A stretch of 49,161 nucleotides of DNA. Origin: SCGC-AAA076-P13 sp964613455 (GTDB lineage Bacteria > Pseudomonadota > Gammaproteobacteria > Magnimaribacterales > D2472). Both the position numbers and the translations under genes were made by a program. Below are positions 17,134-26,511 of the stretch, in pieces; the first letter of the stretch is position 1, and each line of letters begins with the position of its first letter. The stretch lies in NCBI GenBank assembly GCA_964613455.1, contig CAZTGS010000006.1, positions 1-49,161 of the forward strand, written 5' to 3'. Below the pieces are notes generated by a model. The model searched no databases. It saw nothing but the letters and a program-made list of their open reading frames with translations, and had not been told where the DNA came from.

Positions 17134-17751
17134 ATGAGTATTAAAGTAAATAAATTAAGTTTTTCTAGAAACGACTGCTTCCTTTTCAAGGAATTAAATT
17201 TTGTTATTGAAAAAGGAGAGATTGCAGCTATTGATGGCAAAAGTGGTATAGGGAAAACAAGTTTACTAAATATTTTATGCGGGCTTATAAAACCTGATAG
17301 TGGATCTATAGAATGCAATGAAATAATTTTCAATAACGAGTCCGTGTATATTCCCCCAGAAAAAAGAAACATTGGTTACGTTTTTCAAGACTTTGCTCTT
17401 TTTCCTCACATAAGTGCAAAGAAAAATATTTTATTTGCCTCAAATTTAAAAAGTGATTCTTTGTATCAAATGGTCATTGATGAGTTAGATCTTGTTGACC
17501 ATATAGAAAAATTACCACACAAACTATCTGGAGGACAAAAGCAGAGAGTTGCTATTGCAAGGGCCATTCTTATGGAGCCTCAACTTCTTATATTGGATGA
17601 GCCTTTTTCAAATCTTGATCAAGACATATCTATTAATGCTCAAAAATTGATAAAAAGAATTACTGCTGATTTAAGAATACCTTGCCTGATTGTTACTCAT
17701 AACAAAGAAAATAACTCTTTCTTAGAATTCTCGAAAACCATCTCATTATAA
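17134..17751 (+). CDS. ABC transporter ATP-binding protein, orphan
   Basis: 205-residue nucleotide-binding subunit. Walker A GKSGIGKTS near residue 35, Q-loop VFQDFALFPHIS, signature LSGGQKQRVAIARA, Walker B LLILDEPFSNLD, and the H-loop His in IVTHN. The sequence type is that of importer ATPases (sulfate, iron, polyamine, molybdate), but the C-terminal regulatory/TOBE domain of those proteins is missing. No permease or binding-protein gene is adjacent, so the substrate cannot be told. ATG 17134 is used; the GTG at 17125 is less likely. Converges on glpK. Confidence 0.85.
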   Translation: MSIKVNKLSFSRNDCFLFKELNFVIEKGEIAAIDGKSGIGKTSLLNILCGLIKPDSGSIECNEIIFNNESVYIPPEKRNIGYVFQDFALFPHISAKKNILFASNLKSDSLYQMVIDELDLVDHIEKLPHKLSGGQKQRVAIARAILMEPQLLILDEPFSNLDQDISINAQKLIKRITADLRIPCLIVTHNKENNSFLEFSKTISL

Positions 17752-17754
17752 GTA

Positions 17755-19215
17755 TTACTTGATATTGGAAATAGATGACTCTACGTAATATTTCCAGGAT
17801 GAATAATCTTTATTATAGAATGATGCCAAATCGTTATTTGGAGAAAATTGTTTATCAATTTTGCTCTGAATGTCAGTTATAGAAACCCCACTACTAATTT
17901 GAGAGACAATACACGCGCCCAATGCAGTAGATTCTTTATTTTTGGGTGTAACTATATCTTTTTGAAGAGAGTCAGATAAAAGTTGGCAGAAGGTTTGATT
18001 GGAAGACATACCCCCGTCAATCAAAAGGCTATTTATAGATATGTCGTTAAGTTGAAGGATGTTAATAATATCCTTGGTTTGGTAGGCAATAGATTTGAAA
18101 ACAGCAGTAACCATATTTTCTCTAGACGTATTTTGAGTCATCCCATAAAATCCAGCTCTTACATCTGAATTCCAGTACGGAGCACCCAAGCCATTAAAGG
18201 CAGGAAGAAAATGAACATTACTAGAACTTCCATCCTTATTAAGAAACGACTCACTTTCTTTAGCTGCATTAAAAAACATCATTTTGTCTCTAAGCCATTG
18301 AATGATATTTCCACAAGAATAAATACTTCCTTCAAGGGCATAGCTAGTTTCATTATTTATCTTGTAACCAATTGTGGTTAATAGTCCTTCTTCAGCTCTA
18401 ATAAGTTTTTCTTTGGTATTAACCATTAAAAAGCATCCTGTTCCGTATGTTGACTTCATATCTCCATCTTTGAAGCAGTTTTGACCAACTAAGGCGCTCT
18501 GTTGATCTCCAATTACTCCATTTATATGTATGTTGGAATCACCCAGCATTAGCGTTCCAAAATTTGAATCACATGACATAACCTCTGGCATCATTGAAAT
18601 GGGTATATTAAAAAGATCTAAAAGCTCTTTATCCCAACACATAGTATTTATATTAAAGAGCATTGTTCTTGAAGCATTGGTGACATCTGTTAAATGATTT
18701 TTTTCTTTTGACAGTTTATATATTAAAAAGGAATCAACGGTACCAAAAAGTAAATCCCCAGAATCAGCTAAATCTCTAGCACCAGAAACGTTATCTAAAA
18801 TCCATTTTATTTTTGTAGCAGAAAAATAAGGGTCTAATAAAAGACCAGTCTTTTCTTTAACCATTTTTTCATGTCCCTCTTCTTTTAAAAGATTACATAG
18901 CTTATGAGTTCTTCTGTCTTGCCAAATTATTGCTGGATATATCGGTTCGCCAGTTTTACTTGACCAAACAATAGTGGTTTCTCTTTGATTTGTTATGCCG
19001 CAAGAAGTAATAGTTTCTGAAGTTCTTTTTAAAACATCAACTACAGTTTCTTCAACTGTTTTTAAAATTAACATCGGATCTGCTTCAACCCAACCATCAT
19101 TTGGATAGATGAGGTTATATTCTTTTTGTGAATCAATTACCGAATCTAGTTCAGAATTAAAAATTATTGCTCTTGAGCTTGTTGTTCCTTGGTCTATAGC
19201 TAAAAATTTATTCAT
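17755..19215 (-). CDS. glpK: Glycerol kinase
   Basis: 486-residue FGGY-family kinase converting glycerol to glycerol-3-phosphate. N-terminal FLAIDQGTTSSRAIIF phosphate loop, WQDRRTHKLC, GVIGDQQSALVGQ and GAPYWNSDVRAGFYGMT are typical of GlpK. ATG 19215 follows a good GGAG Shine-Dalgarno; the longer frame begins with TTG. No glpF or glpD nearby. Its promoter must share the intergenic region with nrdA. Confidence 0.95.
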   Translation of the reverse strand: MNKFLAIDQGTTSSRAIIFNSELDSVIDSQKEYNLIYPNDGWVEADPMLILKTVEETVVDVLKRTSETITSCGITNQRETTIVWSSKTGEPIYPAIIWQDRRTHKLCNLLKEEGHEKMVKEKTGLLLDPYFSATKIKWILDNVSGARDLADSGDLLFGTVDSFLIYKLSKEKNHLTDVTNASRTMLFNINTMCWDKELLDLFNIPISMMPEVMSCDSNFGTLMLGDSNIHINGVIGDQQSALVGQNCFKDGDMKSTYGTGCFLMVNTKEKLIRAEEGLLTTIGYKINNETSYALEGSIYSCGNIIQWLRDKMMFFNAAKESESFLNKDGSSSNVHFLPAFNGLGAPYWNSDVRAGFYGMTQNTSRENMVTAVFKSIAYQTKDIINILQLNDISINSLLIDGGMSSNQTFCQLLSDSLQKDIVTPKNKESTALGACIVSQISSGVSITDIQSKIDKQFSPNNDLASFYNKDYSSWKYYVESSISNIK

Positions 19216-19235
19216 ATTTGTCTCCATAGTCATAA

Positions 19236-19244
19236 TTATCCACA
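19236..19244 (+). promoter_or_regulatory. DnaA box, distal, in the glpK-nrdA region
   Basis: Perfect TTATCCACA, 21 bases from the glpK start and about 240 before nrdA. Together with the box at 19347 it forms a pair bracketing the NrdR-like boxes. In E. coli DnaA is known to control nrdAB; the position nearer to glpK leaves open which gene this one affects. Confidence 0.6.
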
Positions 19245-19284
19245 ATTTATTAACCGATTACCAACAGCAAAAAAACACCTTATA

Positions 19285-19330
19285 TACACTATATAGTGAA
19301 AAAAATTGAAATTGTCACAATATATAGTGT
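19285..19330 (+). promoter_or_regulatory. Pair of NrdR-like boxes upstream of nrdA
   Basis: The downstream box (19315-19330) reads TCACAATATATAGTGT and matches the NrdR consensus ACACWATATATWGTGT at 15 of 16 positions. The upstream box contains the perfect palindrome CACTATATAGTG (19287-19298); its right half-site is 31 bases from that of the second box, about three helical turns as expected for cooperative NrdR binding. Predicts repression of nrdAB by NrdR when dATP/ATP signals are high. Confidence 0.8.
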
Positions 19331-19338
19331 TTTTTTAC

Positions 19339-19366
19339 TTGATTCTTTATCCACAACTAGTAATAT
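19339..19366 (+). promoter_or_regulatory. Predicted nrdA promoter with embedded DnaA box
   Basis: TTGATT (19339-19344) and TAATAT (19361-19366) with a 16-base spacer. The spacer holds a perfect DnaA box TTATCCACA at 19347-19355, and the NrdR-like box ends 8 bases upstream of the -35. Both arrangements would let the proteins interfere with RNA polymerase. A leader of about 110 bases would follow. Confidence 0.5.
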
Positions 19367-19482
19367 TAGGGTAAGAGGAAAAAAGTGGATAGATTTGTAA
19401 ATAATCATAGCCTCTTTCAATAATTTATAAACACTCATCTGAGTCAGGGTTAATTCGGGAACAAAAAGGGAAAAAGAAGATA

Positions 19483-22368
19483 ATGGAAACACAACAAGAA
19501 ACAAGCAAAACTCTAGATGTAAAAAATCAACAAGTTGTAAATGAGATTGAAACAACAGCTCCTGGAAAACTAAGAGTAATAAAAAGAAATGGCAAGGTTG
19601 TTGCTTTTGAAGAAGATAAAATTAAAGTAGCTATAACAAAAGCTTTTCTTGCCACTGAATCAGGAAATGCAGCAGCTAGTGAAAGAATACATAAGAAAGT
19701 GAATAATATTTCAACAGGTGTCATTGAGGTTTTTGAAAGAAGAATGCCTTCAGGTGGAACCCTTCATATTGAAGAAATTCAAGATCAGGTTGAACTTCAA
19801 CTGATGAGAACTGAAGAACTGGAAGTTGCCAGAAGTTATATCTTATACAGAGCAGGTAGAACTCAAGAAAGAAAAAAAGAAACTCCAGAAATAGATATAC
19901 CGAATAGACCAAATATAAATATAACAAAAAATGACGGTACTGTTGTTCCTTTAGATGTTGATAAAGTAGCTATGCTAATCAATGATGCTTGTGAAGGATT
20001 AGAAGCAGTTTCTATGAATGAGGTTCTAGAAGAAGCATTGAAAAATTTATATGACGGGGTCTCTATATCAGATATGAGAACGAGTCTTGTAATGTCAGCT
20101 AGAACAAAGGTAGAAAAAGAACCAAATTATTCATTTGTAACTGCAAGAATCTTGATGGATCAAATTAGAAGTGAGGCTTTAGGCTTTCTTGGTGTAGCAG
20201 AAGAAGCTACTTATGAGGAAATGGAAAAGCATTACCCTGCTGCCCTAAACGCATATATAGATAAAGGGATAGAACTAGACATTCTTGATCCTATCTTAAA
20301 AACATTTGATTTAGAGCGTCTAGGAAAAGCTATTGACTATACAAGAGACAATCAATTTACATATTTAGGACTTCAAACCTTGTATGACAGATATTTCATA
20401 CATAGCAATGATGTTAGATATGAACTGCCTCAAGTATTTTTTATGAGAGTTGCCATGGGACTTGCTGTTGAAGAGGAAAATAGAGAGGAAAGAGCAATAG
20501 AATTCTATAGATTGTTATCTAGCTTTGATTATATGAGTTCGACACCTACTCTTTTTAACTCTGGAACAAAAAGACCACAATTATCATCATGCTATTTAAC
20601 AACAATACCGGATGATTTAGATGGAATCTTCGGCGCCATGAAAGATAATGCCCTTCTTTCTAAATGGGCAGGCGGATTAGGAAACGACTGGACTTCAGTC
20701 AGAGCAATGAATTCATATATAAAAGGAACTAATGGAAAAAGTCAGGGTGTTGTTCCATTCTTAAAGGTTGCAAATGATACAGCTGTTGCAGTAAACCAAG
20801 GTGGAAAAAGAAAAGGAGCAATGTGTGCTTATCTAGAAACATGGCATCTTGATGTAGAAGAATTCTTAGAATTAAGAAAAAATACAGGTGATGAAAGAAG
20901 AAGAACTCATGATATGAATACGGCCAATTGGGTTCCAGACTTATTTATGAAGAGAGTTGAACAAGATAAAAATTGGACACTATTCTCACCCGGCGAAACT
21001 CCAGAACTTCATGACCTTATCGGCAAGGCTTTTGAAGAGAAATATGAAGAATACGAAAGAAAAGCAGCTGCTGGAGAAATGGATCAATTCAAATCAATGA
21101 GAGCGAAAGAATTGTGGAGAAAAATGCTAACAATGCTTTTTGAAACAGGTCATCCGTGGATCACATTTAAAGATGCTTGTAACTTAAGATCTCCTCAACA
21201 ACATGCTGGAGTAATACATTCTTCGAACCTTTGCACAGAGATAACACTAAATACAAGCGCAGACGAAATTGCTGTTTGCAATTTAGGCTCAATTAACCTA
21301 GCAAGACATATGAAAGACGGTGTTCTCGATCAAGAGAAAGTTAAACAGACAGTTTCAACTGCTATTAGAATGCTTGATAACGTTATTAATATTAATTACT
21401 ACTCTGTTGAAACGGCAAGAAATTCAAATATGAAACACAGACCTATAGGTCTAGGTATGATGGGATTCCAAGACGCTTTATACGTTCAGGATATAGCATA
21501 CTGCAGTGATGCAGCGGTTGAATTTGCAGACAGAAGTATGGAATTAATTAGTTATTGCGCAATTCATGCATCAACAGAGCTGGCAAAGGAAAGAGGAAGC
21601 TATGAATCCTTTGAAGGGTCACTATGGAGCAAAGGAATACTTCCAAAAGATTCAATTGAAATTTTGGCTGAAAACAGAGGCAATGAATATCTAAATGTAG
21701 ATAGATCAGAAACACTAGACTGGGACACTCTTAGAAAGAAAGTTGTTTCTGATGGTATGAGAAACTCTAATGTTATGGCCATTGCACCTACAGCGACAAT
21801 ATCAAATATCACAGGTGTAACTCAATCTGTAGAGCCAACCTATCAAAACCTATATGTTAAATCTAATCTGTCTGGTGAATTCACTATCGTAAATCCTCAT
21901 CTGGTAAAAAAGTTAAAAGAACTAAGCTTATGGGACGACGTCATGATCAATGATTTAAAGTACTTTGAGGGAAGCCTTACAGAGATATCAAGAATTCCTG
22001 ATGAAATTAAAACCATATATTCAACTGCATTTGAAGTTGAGCCAAGGTATATTGTTGAATCTGCTAGTAGAAGACAGAAATGGATTGATCAAGGTCAATC
22101 TCTGAACTTATACATTGGAAATGCTGATGGTAAAAAACTAGATATCACATACAGAATGGCTTGGTATTCTGGACTTAAAACAACTTACTATCTTAGATCT
22201 ATTGCTGCAACTTCAACTGAGAAGTCTACAGTTCAGCAAGGAAAACTAAATGCGGTTAGCTCTGGAGAAACAACTCCAACTGCTGCTGCCCCACAAGAAC
22301 TAGGAGCACCAGCTCCGGTTCCAACAGCTTGCTCTCTGGATGATCCAGAATGCGAAGCTTGCCAATAA
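19483..22368 (+). CDS. nrdA: Class Ia ribonucleotide reductase, alpha subunit
   Basis: 961-residue catalytic subunit reducing ribonucleoside diphosphates. Two N-terminal ATP-cone modules are visible, starting near RVIKRNGKVVAFEEDKI and ITKNDGTVVPLDVDKV, so dATP feedback is expected. Active-site motifs: SSCYLTT, SNLCTEITLNTS, VCNLGSINLARH and PTATISNITGVTQ. The C-terminal redox tail ends DPECEACQ. Longer than E. coli NrdA (761) because of the second cone and an Ala/Pro-rich linker before the tail. Followed 16 bases later by nrdB. Confidence 0.96.
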   Translation: METQQETSKTLDVKNQQVVNEIETTAPGKLRVIKRNGKVVAFEEDKIKVAITKAFLATESGNAAASERIHKKVNNISTGVIEVFERRMPSGGTLHIEEIQDQVELQLMRTEELEVARSYILYRAGRTQERKKETPEIDIPNRPNINITKNDGTVVPLDVDKVAMLINDACEGLEAVSMNEVLEEALKNLYDGVSISDMRTSLVMSARTKVEKEPNYSFVTARILMDQIRSEALGFLGVAEEATYEEMEKHYPAALNAYIDKGIELDILDPILKTFDLERLGKAIDYTRDNQFTYLGLQTLYDRYFIHSNDVRYELPQVFFMRVAMGLAVEEENREERAIEFYRLLSSFDYMSSTPTLFNSGTKRPQLSSCYLTTIPDDLDGIFGAMKDNALLSKWAGGLGNDWTSVRAMNSYIKGTNGKSQGVVPFLKVANDTAVAVNQGGKRKGAMCAYLETWHLDVEEFLELRKNTGDERRRTHDMNTANWVPDLFMKRVEQDKNWTLFSPGETPELHDLIGKAFEEKYEEYERKAAAGEMDQFKSMRAKELWRKMLTMLFETGHPWITFKDACNLRSPQQHAGVIHSSNLCTEITLNTSADEIAVCNLGSINLARHMKDGVLDQEKVKQTVSTAIRMLDNVININYYSVETARNSNMKHRPIGLGMMGFQDALYVQDIAYCSDAAVEFADRSMELISYCAIHASTELAKERGSYESFEGSLWSKGILPKDSIEILAENRGNEYLNVDRSETLDWDTLRKKVVSDGMRNSNVMAIAPTATISNITGVTQSVEPTYQNLYVKSNLSGEFTIVNPHLVKKLKELSLWDDVMINDLKYFEGSLTEISRIPDEIKTIYSTAFEVEPRYIVESASRRQKWIDQGQSLNLYIGNADGKKLDITYRMAWYSGLKTTYYLRSIAATSTEKSTVQQGKLNAVSSGETTPTAAAPQELGAPAPVPTACSLDDPECEACQ

Positions 22369-22384
22369 ACTTAAGGAGAAAAAA

Positions 22385-23650
22385 ATGTTAAATTGGGATG
22401 AATACGGACAAGAAGAAAACAACACACCACCAACTGCAGCTACTGCGTCAGTAGAACCTGCACCAGTAGTACAACAAGAAAAAAAACCTGAAGAACCAAT
22501 CATGGATACGGCTGCTCCAGAAGCAAATCCATCGAAAGTAATAGAAGAAGGATCGAGAGCGAAAATAGCAAGAGAAGCTGTTTTAAATCTTGATGAAGCT
22601 GCAGGAATTGAAGAGCTAGATGAAATGATGGGTCAAAGAGTTCAAGTAGATGACAAGATGATGATCAATTGTAATGCTGATCTTAACCAACTTGTTCCTT
22701 TTAAATATGATTGGGCTTGGCAAAAATATCTAGATGGAAGCGCAAATCACTGGATGCCGCAAGAAATAAATATGACTAGTGATATTGTTTTATGGAAATC
22801 TGAAGATGGATTAACAGAAGATGAAAGAACTATTGTAAAAAGAAATCTTGGTTTCTTTTCAACAGCAGATTCACTCGTTGCTAATAATCTGGTGCTAGCT
22901 CTTTATAGACTTATAACTAATCCAGAATGTAGACAGTATATTTTAAGACAAAGTCTTGAAGAGGCTATCCATACGCATGCTTACCAGTACTGTATAGAGT
23001 CACTTGGAATGGATGAAGGTGAAATATTTAATATGTATAGAGAGATCCCATGTGTTGCAAGAAAAGCTTCATGGGGGCTTAAATATACACAAGAAATATC
23101 TAATCCTGATTTCAAAACAGGAACTGTTGAAACAGATAAGCAACTTCTTAAGAACTTGATTGCTTTTTATTGTGTTCTTGAAGGAATATTCTTCTATTGT
23201 GGATTTACACAAATACTATCAATGGGAAGAAGAAATAAAATGACAGGAACTGCTGAACAATTTCAATATATTTTAAGAGATGAATCAATGCATGTTAACT
23301 TTGGAATTGATGTTATCAATCAGATTAAGATTGAAAATCCTCATCTTTGGGATGAAGAAATGAAGACTGAAGCAGCTCAGATGATTCTTGAAGGAACAGA
23401 ATTAGAAATCATGTACGCAAGAGATACTATGCCAAGAGGCGTTTTGGGAATGAATGCTGCAATGATGGAAGAGTATCTAAAGTTTATTGCAAATAGAAGA
23501 TTGACTCAGATTGGTCTTGAAGAAGAATTTAAGGGTGTTACAAATCCCTTCCCATGGATGTCAGAAATTATAGATCTAAGAAAAGAGAAAAACTTCTTTG
23601 AAACTAGAGTTACTGAATATCAAGTTGGCGGAGCTCTTAACTGGGAATAA
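22385..23650 (+). CDS. nrdB: Class Ia ribonucleotide reductase, beta subunit
   Basis: 421-residue diiron radical subunit. ATG 22385 follows AAGGAG and yields MLNWDEYGQE; the longer frame overlaps nrdA. The metal-site helix EEAIHTHAY carries Glu193 and His196 with the radical Tyr200 four residues later, as in E. coli NrdB; the second site is RDESMHVNFGID. An acidic, Ala/Pro-rich N-terminal extension of about 55 residues precedes the core. Confidence 0.95.
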   Translation: MLNWDEYGQEENNTPPTAATASVEPAPVVQQEKKPEEPIMDTAAPEANPSKVIEEGSRAKIAREAVLNLDEAAGIEELDEMMGQRVQVDDKMMINCNADLNQLVPFKYDWAWQKYLDGSANHWMPQEINMTSDIVLWKSEDGLTEDERTIVKRNLGFFSTADSLVANNLVLALYRLITNPECRQYILRQSLEEAIHTHAYQYCIESLGMDEGEIFNMYREIPCVARKASWGLKYTQEISNPDFKTGTVETDKQLLKNLIAFYCVLEGIFFYCGFTQILSMGRRNKMTGTAEQFQYILRDESMHVNFGIDVINQIKIENPHLWDEEMKTEAAQMILEGTELEIMYARDTMPRGVLGMNAAMMEEYLKFIANRRLTQIGLEEEFKGVTNPFPWMSEIIDLRKEKNFFETRVTEYQVGGALNWE

Positions 23651-23700
23651 TAAGCTCACATACAAAAAAGCCTCTTTTAAGGGGCTATTTTCATCAAGGG

Positions 23701-24288
23701 ATGTTCTTTGTATCGATAGGCGCATGTATTCCTTTGATCATTAAAAGCTCTAATATTAATGAGCTTGTATCTACGATTGTTTATTCAATAGGTATATTTA
23801 TGATGTTTGGGTTTAGTGCTCTGTACCATAGGGTTAACTGGCGACCAAAAATTTTAAAAATAATGAGAAAGTTAGATCACTCATCTATTTTTGTAATGAT
23901 AGCTGGAAGCTTTACTCCAATTTGCCTTCTTGTTCTTCCAGAAAAAACAGGCATGCAGTTGCTGTTAATAATTTGGATCGTTGCTGGAATAGGAATTTTA
24001 CAATCAATATTGTTTACCAATATGCCACGATTAATTAGAGCAGGAATTTATCTTATAGCAGGCTATGTTGCAATACCCTATCTCTCTGTTATGGCTTCGG
24101 TCATGGGGGTGGCGAATTTTGGCTTAACGGTTGCTGGTGGAACTATCTATTCAGTTGGAGCTATTGGTTACGGATTTAAGTTTCCAGATTTTAGCCCAAA
24201 GTATTTTGGCTATCATGAATTTTTTCATGTATTAGTTTCTGTAGCAGCAATCCTTCACTTTATAGTTATCTACTCTATAGTCGGATAA
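23701..24288 (+). CDS. Hemolysin III / PAQR family membrane protein
   Basis: Seven-helix membrane protein of the hemolysin III (TrhA/PAQR-like) family; such proteins have been linked to membrane homeostasis. The conserved residues are present: SALYHR, LDHSSIFVMIAGSFTP, and the terminal GYHEFFHVLVSVAAILHF. The interval begins at the first standard start codon, but in-frame codons from 23662 to 23700 read TKKPLLRGYFHQG, which looks like the family's N-terminal xPxLRGxxHQ motif. True translation probably starts upstream at a non-standard codon (ATA 23650, ATA 23647 or CTG 23641), overlapping the nrdB stop. Confidence 0.88.
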   Translation: MFFVSIGACIPLIIKSSNINELVSTIVYSIGIFMMFGFSALYHRVNWRPKILKIMRKLDHSSIFVMIAGSFTPICLLVLPEKTGMQLLLIIWIVAGIGILQSILFTNMPRLIRAGIYLIAGYVAIPYLSVMASVMGVANFGLTVAGGTIYSVGAIGYGFKFPDFSPKYFGYHEFFHVLVSVAAILHFIVIYSIVG

Positions 24289-24297
24289 AGTTATTTT

Positions 24298-24909
24298 ATG
24301 AAATTATACTCGAGTGAATATGCTCCCAATCCACGAAAGGTCTTGATCTATATTGCTGAAAAAGGTATTAAAGATATTGAAGTGATCAATTTAGATTTAG
24401 GTAATTTAGAACATAAAAGTCCAGAATATATCGCTATAGCGCCAAACTCTAAGGTCCCGGCTCTTGTTTTGGACGATGAAACTGTAATTTTAGAAACAAC
24501 AGCTATTTGTAGATATCTTGAGTGCTTATATCCTGAGCCCAATATGTTTGGTGAAAGCCCTATGGAAATTGCTTCTATAGAGATGTGGTATTCAAGAGTA
24601 TCTTTTGAACTGTTATCGCCTTTAACCCATGGCTTTAGACATACACATCCTCATATGAGCAAGATGGAAGATCAGAATGAAAAATACGGATTAGCGCAAA
24701 GAGAGTTAGGCATAAAAGCGCTTAAAGAATTCAATAAAATTCTCTCTGAGAGAAAGTTTATAGCAGGAGATAGGTACACTTATGCTGATCTTCAAATGGT
24801 ATCAGCACTTCAGTTCTTGGTAAGATTAAACCGACTTGAAATTGCCGACTATGAGAACCTTAATAACTATATCATTCAAGTCTCTAGTCGACCTAGTTTT
24901 AAAATCTAA
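24298..24909 (+). CDS. Glutathione S-transferase family protein
   Basis: 203-residue cytosolic GST fold. The N-terminal thioredoxin-like domain (LYSSEYAPNPRKVLIYI, then NSKVPALVLDD, then ETTAICRYLE) holds the glutathione-binding cis-Pro and the usual E-(S/T) pair. The C-terminal helical domain has the GDRYTYADLQM capping motif. Substrate unknown. Starts 9 bases after the hemolysin III gene, so probably co-transcribed. Confidence 0.88.
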   Translation: MKLYSSEYAPNPRKVLIYIAEKGIKDIEVINLDLGNLEHKSPEYIAIAPNSKVPALVLDDETVILETTAICRYLECLYPEPNMFGESPMEIASIEMWYSRVSFELLSPLTHGFRHTHPHMSKMEDQNEKYGLAQRELGIKALKEFNKILSERKFIAGDRYTYADLQMVSALQFLVRLNRLEIADYENLNNYIIQVSSRPSFKI

Positions 24910-24910
24910 A

Positions 24911-25813
24911 CTATTCTTTACTAATTAGTTCAAAAAATTTCAGAGTTTGCTCGCCACCATTTTGTAGAACCCTAGCATCTGTCATATCTGAGATGCCATC
25001 CCAATTTGCGGCGATGTTTTCTGCAGTCATATCCTCTCCGGTTCCAAGTGATACTCCCATAGATTCTTGAATTACTATTCTTGAAAAGACACCCGCACCA
25101 GCTGCCATAATAGCTCCGTTTGGTGCTTGATCACTTGAAAGATAAATGACTGCTGGAGTTATGTATTCAGGTTGTAAATTTTTACCAAAATCTTCTGGGA
25201 TTAAGCCTTCGGTCATTCTTGTATAAGCTACAGGAGTAATAGAGTTGGAAAAAACATTATATTTTTGTCCTTCAATTTTAAGAGTATTCATCAGACCCAC
25301 CATCGCCATTTTTGCTGCTCCATAATTACTTTGGCCGAAGTTACCAAACACTCCGCTAGAAGAACTTGTAAAAATAATTCTTCCGTAACCCTGCTCTCTC
25401 ATAATTGGATAAATAGTATGCGTGCAATTTAAGGTTCCTTGAAAATGAACGTCCATCACTAAATTAAAGTCTTCCATAGTCACGTTATGGAAACTTTTAT
25501 CTCTAAGAATTCCTGCATTATTTACTAAAATGTCAATCCTGCCCCATTTATCCATGACATCTTTAACCATGTTTTGAATAGCAGAAAGATCAGTAACGCT
25601 TGCCCCATTGGACATAGCCTCTCCGCCTTCAGATTTAATAAGCTCGACCACAGCATCTGCTGCATCACTAGTTCCACTTCCATCTACGCTTCCACCCAAG
25701 TCATTTACAACGACTTTAGCGCCTCTTCTTGCTAGTTCTAGAGCATGCTCTTTTCCTATACCGCCACCAGCACCAGTAACAATAGCAACTTGATTATCAA
25801 ATCTAATACTCAT
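24911..25813 (-). CDS. Short-chain dehydrogenase, 3-hydroxyacyl-CoA dehydrogenase type
   Basis: 300-residue SDR enzyme. Cofactor loop TGAGGGIGKEHALELARRGA, NNAG (NILRD), and the catalytic S-Y-x3-K as SSSSGVFGNFGQSNYGAAK. The long insertion GGSVDGSGTSDAAD and overall pattern resemble the dehydrogenase part of peroxisomal multifunctional enzyme type 2, suggesting fatty-acid or steroid side-chain beta-oxidation; exact substrate unknown. Good Shine-Dalgarno (AAGGAG). Converges with the GST gene with one base between stops. Confidence 0.88.
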   Translation of the reverse strand: MSIRFDNQVAIVTGAGGGIGKEHALELARRGAKVVVNDLGGSVDGSGTSDAADAVVELIKSEGGEAMSNGASVTDLSAIQNMVKDVMDKWGRIDILVNNAGILRDKSFHNVTMEDFNLVMDVHFQGTLNCTHTIYPIMREQGYGRIIFTSSSSGVFGNFGQSNYGAAKMAMVGLMNTLKIEGQKYNVFSNSITPVAYTRMTEGLIPEDFGKNLQPEYITPAVIYLSSDQAPNGAIMAAGAGVFSRIVIQESMGVSLGTGEDMTAENIAANWDGISDMTDARVLQNGGEQTLKFFELISKE

Positions 25814-25894
25814 TTAATTCTCCTTATTTATGTTGGGACTAATTATTTGCCTTAAAATAGAACTTCATTTTAATCATAATTCAGCTTTATTACT

Positions 25895-26488
25895 ATGATA
25901 AAAAAGCAAAGCATCAAAGGATATCCAGATCTAGACATAAGTATTTTTGAGGCAAGTCATGATATTAAGAAAATTAATAGATGGTTTGATGAATGTTTAG
26001 CCAATATCAACTGGATTGAAGGAACTATTAAAATTTTTGGGAAAGAACATAATATTCCTAGACTTCAAGCTTGGTATGCTAACGAAGATATTAATTATAA
26101 ATACTCTGGCAAGGCTTTATTAAGAAATAACTGGAATTCTGTTTTAAATGAAATTAAAGATGATATTGAATTAGCAACATCACAAAAATTTAATTCTGTC
26201 CTAGGTAATCTATATAGAGACGGTTCTGACTCTATGGGTTTGCATGCTGATGATGAAAAAGAACTAGGAGAAAATCCGGTAATTGCCTCATTCTCTCTTG
26301 GAGAGGAAAGAGATATTTATTTTAAACATAAAAATAAAAATATTAGCTTTTCAATTCCCCAAGAAAGTGGAAAATTAATTGTAATGAGCGGTTCAACTCA
26401 AAAATACTGGAAACACGGTATAAAAAAGACAAAAAAAATTAAAAAGCCAAGAATAAATCTTACTTTTAGGAATATAATTAATCATTAA
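25895..26488 (+). CDS. AlkB-like 2OG-Fe(II) dioxygenase
   Basis: 197-residue member of the AlkB family, predicted to remove alkyl damage from nucleic-acid bases by oxidative demethylation. Iron ligands His117-x-Asp119 (GLHADDE) and His174 (YWKHGI); Arg186 and Arg192 (PRINLTFR) bind 2-oxoglutarate. The sequence resembles the eukaryotic ALKBH2/3-like branch (PRLQAWY, NLYRDGSDSMGLHAD) more than E. coli AlkB. Single gene with its own start, followed by mdh. Confidence 0.88.
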   Translation: MIKKQSIKGYPDLDISIFEASHDIKKINRWFDECLANINWIEGTIKIFGKEHNIPRLQAWYANEDINYKYSGKALLRNNWNSVLNEIKDDIELATSQKFNSVLGNLYRDGSDSMGLHADDEKELGENPVIASFSLGEERDIYFKHKNKNISFSIPQESGKLIVMSGSTQKYWKHGIKKTKKIKKPRINLTFRNIINH

Positions 26489-26511
26489 TATATCAAACCT
26501 TAAGGAAAAAA

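Noticed and set aside
23669..23691. Hairpin AGCCTC-TTTTAA-GGGGCT followed by a short T run as an nrdB terminator
   Set aside because: The stem is weak, has a G-T pair, and the same bases read as the conserved KPLLRG start of the hemolysin III protein, so I do not list it as a terminator.
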